From Candidatus Levyibacteriota bacterium (GTDB lineage Bacteria; Patescibacteriota; Microgenomatia; Levybacterales; UBA12049): a stretch of DNA of 51,728 nt. Made by a program: the position numbers and the translations under genes. This document shows, piece after piece, positions 49,520 through 51,728 of this stretch; positions within the stretch are counted from its first letter, which is position 1; every line of letters begins with the position of its first letter. Location of the stretch: contig DAIDHL010000009.1 in NCBI GenBank assembly GCA_027459745.1, positions 1 through 51,728 on the forward strand. The letters run 5' to 3'. Under the pieces are notes generated by a model. That model saw nothing but the letters and a program-made list of their open reading frames with translations, searched no databases and had not been told where the DNA came from.

Positions 49520-50656
49520 ATGTTAGAGCTAAAAAAGAAATTACGCATTTTGCCTGTACACGTAATCAACCCCCGTCTTGAACCAGAAAAAGCCATTAAT
49601 ATTGGTGAAGAGCTGGAGTCGTTGATAGCCACGTTGGGGGCGGAGGTTCCAGATAGAATTATTCAAAAGCTTGATCAGCCCAATGGAGCGACTTATATTG
49701 GCAAAGGCAAAGTAGAAGAAGTGGCCGCTAAAGTCGTGGAGAGAAATATTGACGTGGTAGTTTTAAACTCGATGGTAAAACCTCGTCAAGTGCATGCTCT
49801 GAAAGAACAATTGCAAAAAGTAAAGCCAGACATTGAAGTGTGGGATAGAGTGGATTTGATTTTACAAATTTTTGATTTACATGCAACTACTCAGGAAGCA
49901 AAATTACAAATTGAATTAGCATGCATGAATTATATGGGTCCGCGTATTTATGGCATGGGTTTTATTATGTCTCGTCAGGGTGGAGGAGTAGGCACTAGAG
50001 GTGTGGGAGAAACAAATACGGAGTTAATGAAACGTCATTGGCGCGATCAGAAAAAGAAAGTGCTTGAACAACTGGATAAAATTGCCCAAAGTCGAGAGCG
50101 ACAGTTAGATATGCGTAAAAGAGCTGGATTTAAAACCGTTTCCATAGTTGGTTATACCAATGCTGGTAAAAGTTCTTTATTTAATATTCTTACAGGTAAA
50201 CATAAGCTTACGAAGAATGTATTATTTGCGACTTTGGATAGTAGTGTGGGCAAAATTTATATCGAAGAATTGCATTCCGAAGTACTGATTACCGACACTA
50301 TTGGTTTTATCCGTGACTTACCGCCTCTTTTGATTAGTGCATTTAAATCTACCTTACTTGAATCAGTACACGCCGATGTCTTGTTACACGTTATTGACGT
50401 GTCTGATCCGGAAATGGAGACAAAAATTCAGATAGTGAATGATATTTTGCTTGATATAGGTAGAAATATGGACAATGTGGTATATGTATTTAATAAAGTT
50501 GACTTAGTTAATAATCTATCTAAAACAGAACTGCTGGACAAATATGCCAATTTCTCACCCTTTTTCATCTCGGTTAAAAATGGGGAAGGCGTAGAAAAGG
50601 TGAAAGAATGTATAAAAGAGCATTTAGCACCAGAGTTTAAACTTCCTAACGAATAG
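49520..50656 (+). CDS. hflX: GTPase HflX
   Basis: HflX is a ribosome-associated GTPase that splits stalled ribosomes. The N-terminal domain (EELESLIATLGAE ... GATYIGKGKVEEVA), the coiled linker (GPRIYGMGFIMSRQGGGVGTRGVGETNTE) and the G domain with SIVGYTNAGKSSLFN (G1), DTIGFIRDLPP (G3) and VFNKVDLV (G4) are present. The length (378) is typical. It precedes a deoxyribosyltransferase-like gene by six bases. Confidence 0.95.
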   Translation: MLELKKKLRILPVHVINPRLEPEKAINIGEELESLIATLGAEVPDRIIQKLDQPNGATYIGKGKVEEVAAKVVERNIDVVVLNSMVKPRQVHALKEQLQKVKPDIEVWDRVDLILQIFDLHATTQEAKLQIELACMNYMGPRIYGMGFIMSRQGGGVGTRGVGETNTELMKRHWRDQKKKVLEQLDKIAQSRERQLDMRKRAGFKTVSIVGYTNAGKSSLFNILTGKHKLTKNVLFATLDSSVGKIYIEELHSEVLITDTIGFIRDLPPLLISAFKSTLLESVHADVLLHVIDVSDPEMETKIQIVNDILLDIGRNMDNVVYVFNKVDLVNNLSKTELLDKYANFSPFFISVKNGEGVEKVKECIKEHLAPEFKLPNE

Positions 50657-50662
50657 AACTAT

Positions 50663-51082
50663 ATGAAATATCAATATTTTATAGCTTCACGTTGGAGAAA
50701 TAGAGACATCGTTTTAGAATTGACCACTAAACTCAGAGAGAAAGGCAAAACAGTCTATTGTTTTATGGAGACTAAAGAAAATTTCCATAAGCCAGAAGAT
50801 GATCCCGAGAAGGCCATGCAGGAGTTTGAAAGTATAGATAACTGGCAGGGCCATAAATTAATTCGAGATATTTTTGAGGTTGACATGAAAGCCTTACGTA
50901 ATGCAAAAACTTTATTGCTGCTTTTACCAGCTGGTAAATCGGCGCATATGGAGGCTGGAGTGGCCTATGGTATGGGTAAAAAATGTATTTATATTGGTGA
51001 ACAAAAAGAGGCTGAGTCACTCTATCTCATTTTTAATGAGCATTACGATACAATTGATGATTTTATAATGAGTCTTTCTTAG
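50663..51082 (+). CDS. Nucleoside 2-deoxyribosyltransferase-like fold protein
   Basis: A 139-residue protein with a Rossmann-like core. The segment TLLLLLPAGKSAHMEAGVAYGMGKKCIYIG resembles the signature of nucleoside 2-deoxyribosyltransferases and related nucleotide-sugar-binding proteins, with the Glu of HMEAG in the catalytic-type position. The N-terminus (YQYFIASRWRNRDIVLELTTKLREKGKTVYCF) fits the first strand and helix. It starts six bases after hflX and is possibly cotranscribed. It is a second family member beside the one at 4962. Substrate unknown. Confidence 0.68.
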   Translation: MKYQYFIASRWRNRDIVLELTTKLREKGKTVYCFMETKENFHKPEDDPEKAMQEFESIDNWQGHKLIRDIFEVDMKALRNAKTLLLLLPAGKSAHMEAGVAYGMGKKCIYIGEQKEAESLYLIFNEHYDTIDDFIMSLS

Positions 51083-51115
51083 TAAACAATGATTATCATA
51101 ATAGACAAATGGTGA

Positions 51116-51121
51116 TATAAT
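51116..51121 (+). promoter_or_regulatory. -10 box of the Crp/Fnr gene
   Basis: TATAAT (51116-51121), with TTATCA 17 bases upstream, precedes a leader of about 24 bases. Confidence 0.5.
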
Positions 51122-51145
51122 GCTAGAGCTATCGCAGGTATAACT

Positions 51146-51728
51146 ATGATTATTTCAACCGCAATTGCAGATTTTTTTAGCAGCGGAAAAAGAATAAAAT
51201 TTTCCAAAGGTGACACTATATTAAATGCCGGAGAGACTCCTGAAGGTGTGTATTATATCTCAAAGGGCTACATTAAAGCATACAATATTACCAAGGAAGG
51301 TAATGAGCATTTGTTCTTAATCTATAAACCAGGCGAAATATTTCCAGCTCGTTGGGCTTGGATGCAACGGGACAACAGTTCTTTTTATAAAGCAATAACG
51401 CCAGTTGAATTATACCGACTCCCCAGAAAAGATTTTATATCCTTTGTTAACTCTACACATAAGGCTAGTTTGGAATTTGTAGACATGGTAATGAAAATGT
51501 TTTCCATATATATCTCGCGTGTAGATAACTTAGAGTTTAACAATGCCCGGTTGCGTTTAATTGATCGTTTATTATTGTTAGGTAAAAGGATAGGTATAAA
51601 AACTTCAGATGGCAAGGTGAAGTTACCTATTGCTTTAACGCACTCAGATATCGCAAGTTCAATTAATCTTACACGTGAGACAGTCAGTCGTGAGTGTCAG
51701 ATTTTGGAAGAACAAGGCTTTATTCATT
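51146..51728 (+). CDS. Crp/Fnr family transcription regulator (3' end outside window)
   Basis: About 194 codons are visible with no stop before the right edge. The N-terminal cyclic-nucleotide-type beta-barrel (KRIKFSKGDTILNAGETPEGVYYISKGYIK and a later IYKPGEIFP) is followed by the long dimer helix. The winged helix-turn-helix includes IALTHSDIASSINLTRETVSRECQILEEQGFI, the Crp/Fnr recognition region. Ligand residues for cAMP are not clearly conserved, so the effector is unknown. With a family length near 220-230 residues, only the last ~30 are missing. Confidence 0.9.
   Translation, partial: MIISTAIADFFSSGKRIKFSKGDTILNAGETPEGVYYISKGYIKAYNITKEGNEHLFLIYKPGEIFPARWAWMQRDNSSFYKAITPVELYRLPRKDFISFVNSTHKASLEFVDMVMKMFSIYISRVDNLEFNNARLRLIDRLLLLGKRIGIKTSDGKVKLPIALTHSDIASSINLTRETVSRECQILEEQGFIH

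Noticed and set aside
1-51728. UGA recoding as in Gracilibacteria/Absconditabacteria
   Set aside because: TGA is used as a normal stop (zwf, prs, uppS, the 26760 gene) and no conserved motif is interrupted by it.
1-51728. CRISPR arrays, tRNA or rRNA genes, transposases
   Set aside because: No regularly spaced direct repeats, no tRNA-like T-loop/acceptor pairs and no rRNA blocks were noticed by eye; a dedicated scan could still reveal a diverged tRNA.

Overview
The window is AT-rich bacterial DNA, densely packed with mostly short-spaced genes and using the standard genetic code (TAA, TAG and TGA all act as stops). No rRNA, tRNA, CRISPR array or transposase was found. Several traits point to a Candidate Phyla Radiation (Patescibacteria) genome, probably of the Microgenomates type: a very short EF-Ts, surface proteins with Pro-Thr linkers, many small membrane-anchored proteins without recognisable homologues, compact information-processing genes, and UGA not recoded. 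The lineage is an inference.

Layout. 1-1373: the 5' part of a secreted glycine-rich protein on the minus strand, running off the left edge. 1486-8524: a nucleotide and one-carbon block with dcd, tmk, a dCTP deaminase/dUTPase-like paralogue, thyA, a Nudix hydrolase, a nucleoside deoxyribosyltransferase-like protein, a HIT protein, folA, a VOC protein, a small membrane protein and glyA. Together thyA, folA and glyA form a closed thymidylate cycle. Three intergenic palindromic repeats and one in-frame palindromic insertion in folA lie here. 9142-14396: rpsB (promoter and structured leader), tsf, a GH13 enzyme where pyrH often sits, frr and a site-2 protease. 14457-19559: oxidative pentose phosphate genes pgl, zwf and gnd, with a membrane-anchored protein gene between pgl and zwf. 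19556-24537: an unknown gene, proS, a tail-anchored protein, a DHH/MYG1-like protein, a second HIT protein, rpsU and ybeY. 24634-29003: dnaX, ybaB, an unknown gene, prs and recR.

29079-32711: accessory small proteins, an endonuclease/exonuclease/phosphatase-family gene broken by one in-frame amber codon, and a Nudix gene. 32715-34902: cysS and uppS, overlapping. 34972-38806: a large minus-strand protein with three tandem 38-residue repeats, then a LytR_C-domain membrane protein. 38840-46240: radC, msrB, an ABC-2 exporter pair, a gluconokinase-like kinase, tdk, a DsbB-like protein, a ParB-like small protein, a phospholipase D family protein, an unknown gene and tag. 46412-48130: a large secreted protein with a strong Shine-Dalgarno and a very strong terminator. 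48387-51728: a mosaic DNA-binding protein ending in a sigma region 4-like helix-turn-helix, hflX, another deoxyribosyltransferase-like protein, and a Crp/Fnr regulator cut by the right edge.

Two themes stand out. First, many genes have a near-consensus -10 hexamer only 6-8 bases before the start codon and no Shine-Dalgarno, so leaderless transcription looks common. This moved several starts inward from the longest open frame. A minority (rpsU, ybaB, the 46412 gene) have strong Shine-Dalgarno sites. Second, small palindromic elements have entered both intergenic and coding DNA.

No gap between genes exceeds 300 bases. The longest, 37573-37852 and 48131-48386, hold only promoter or terminator signals that I can see.
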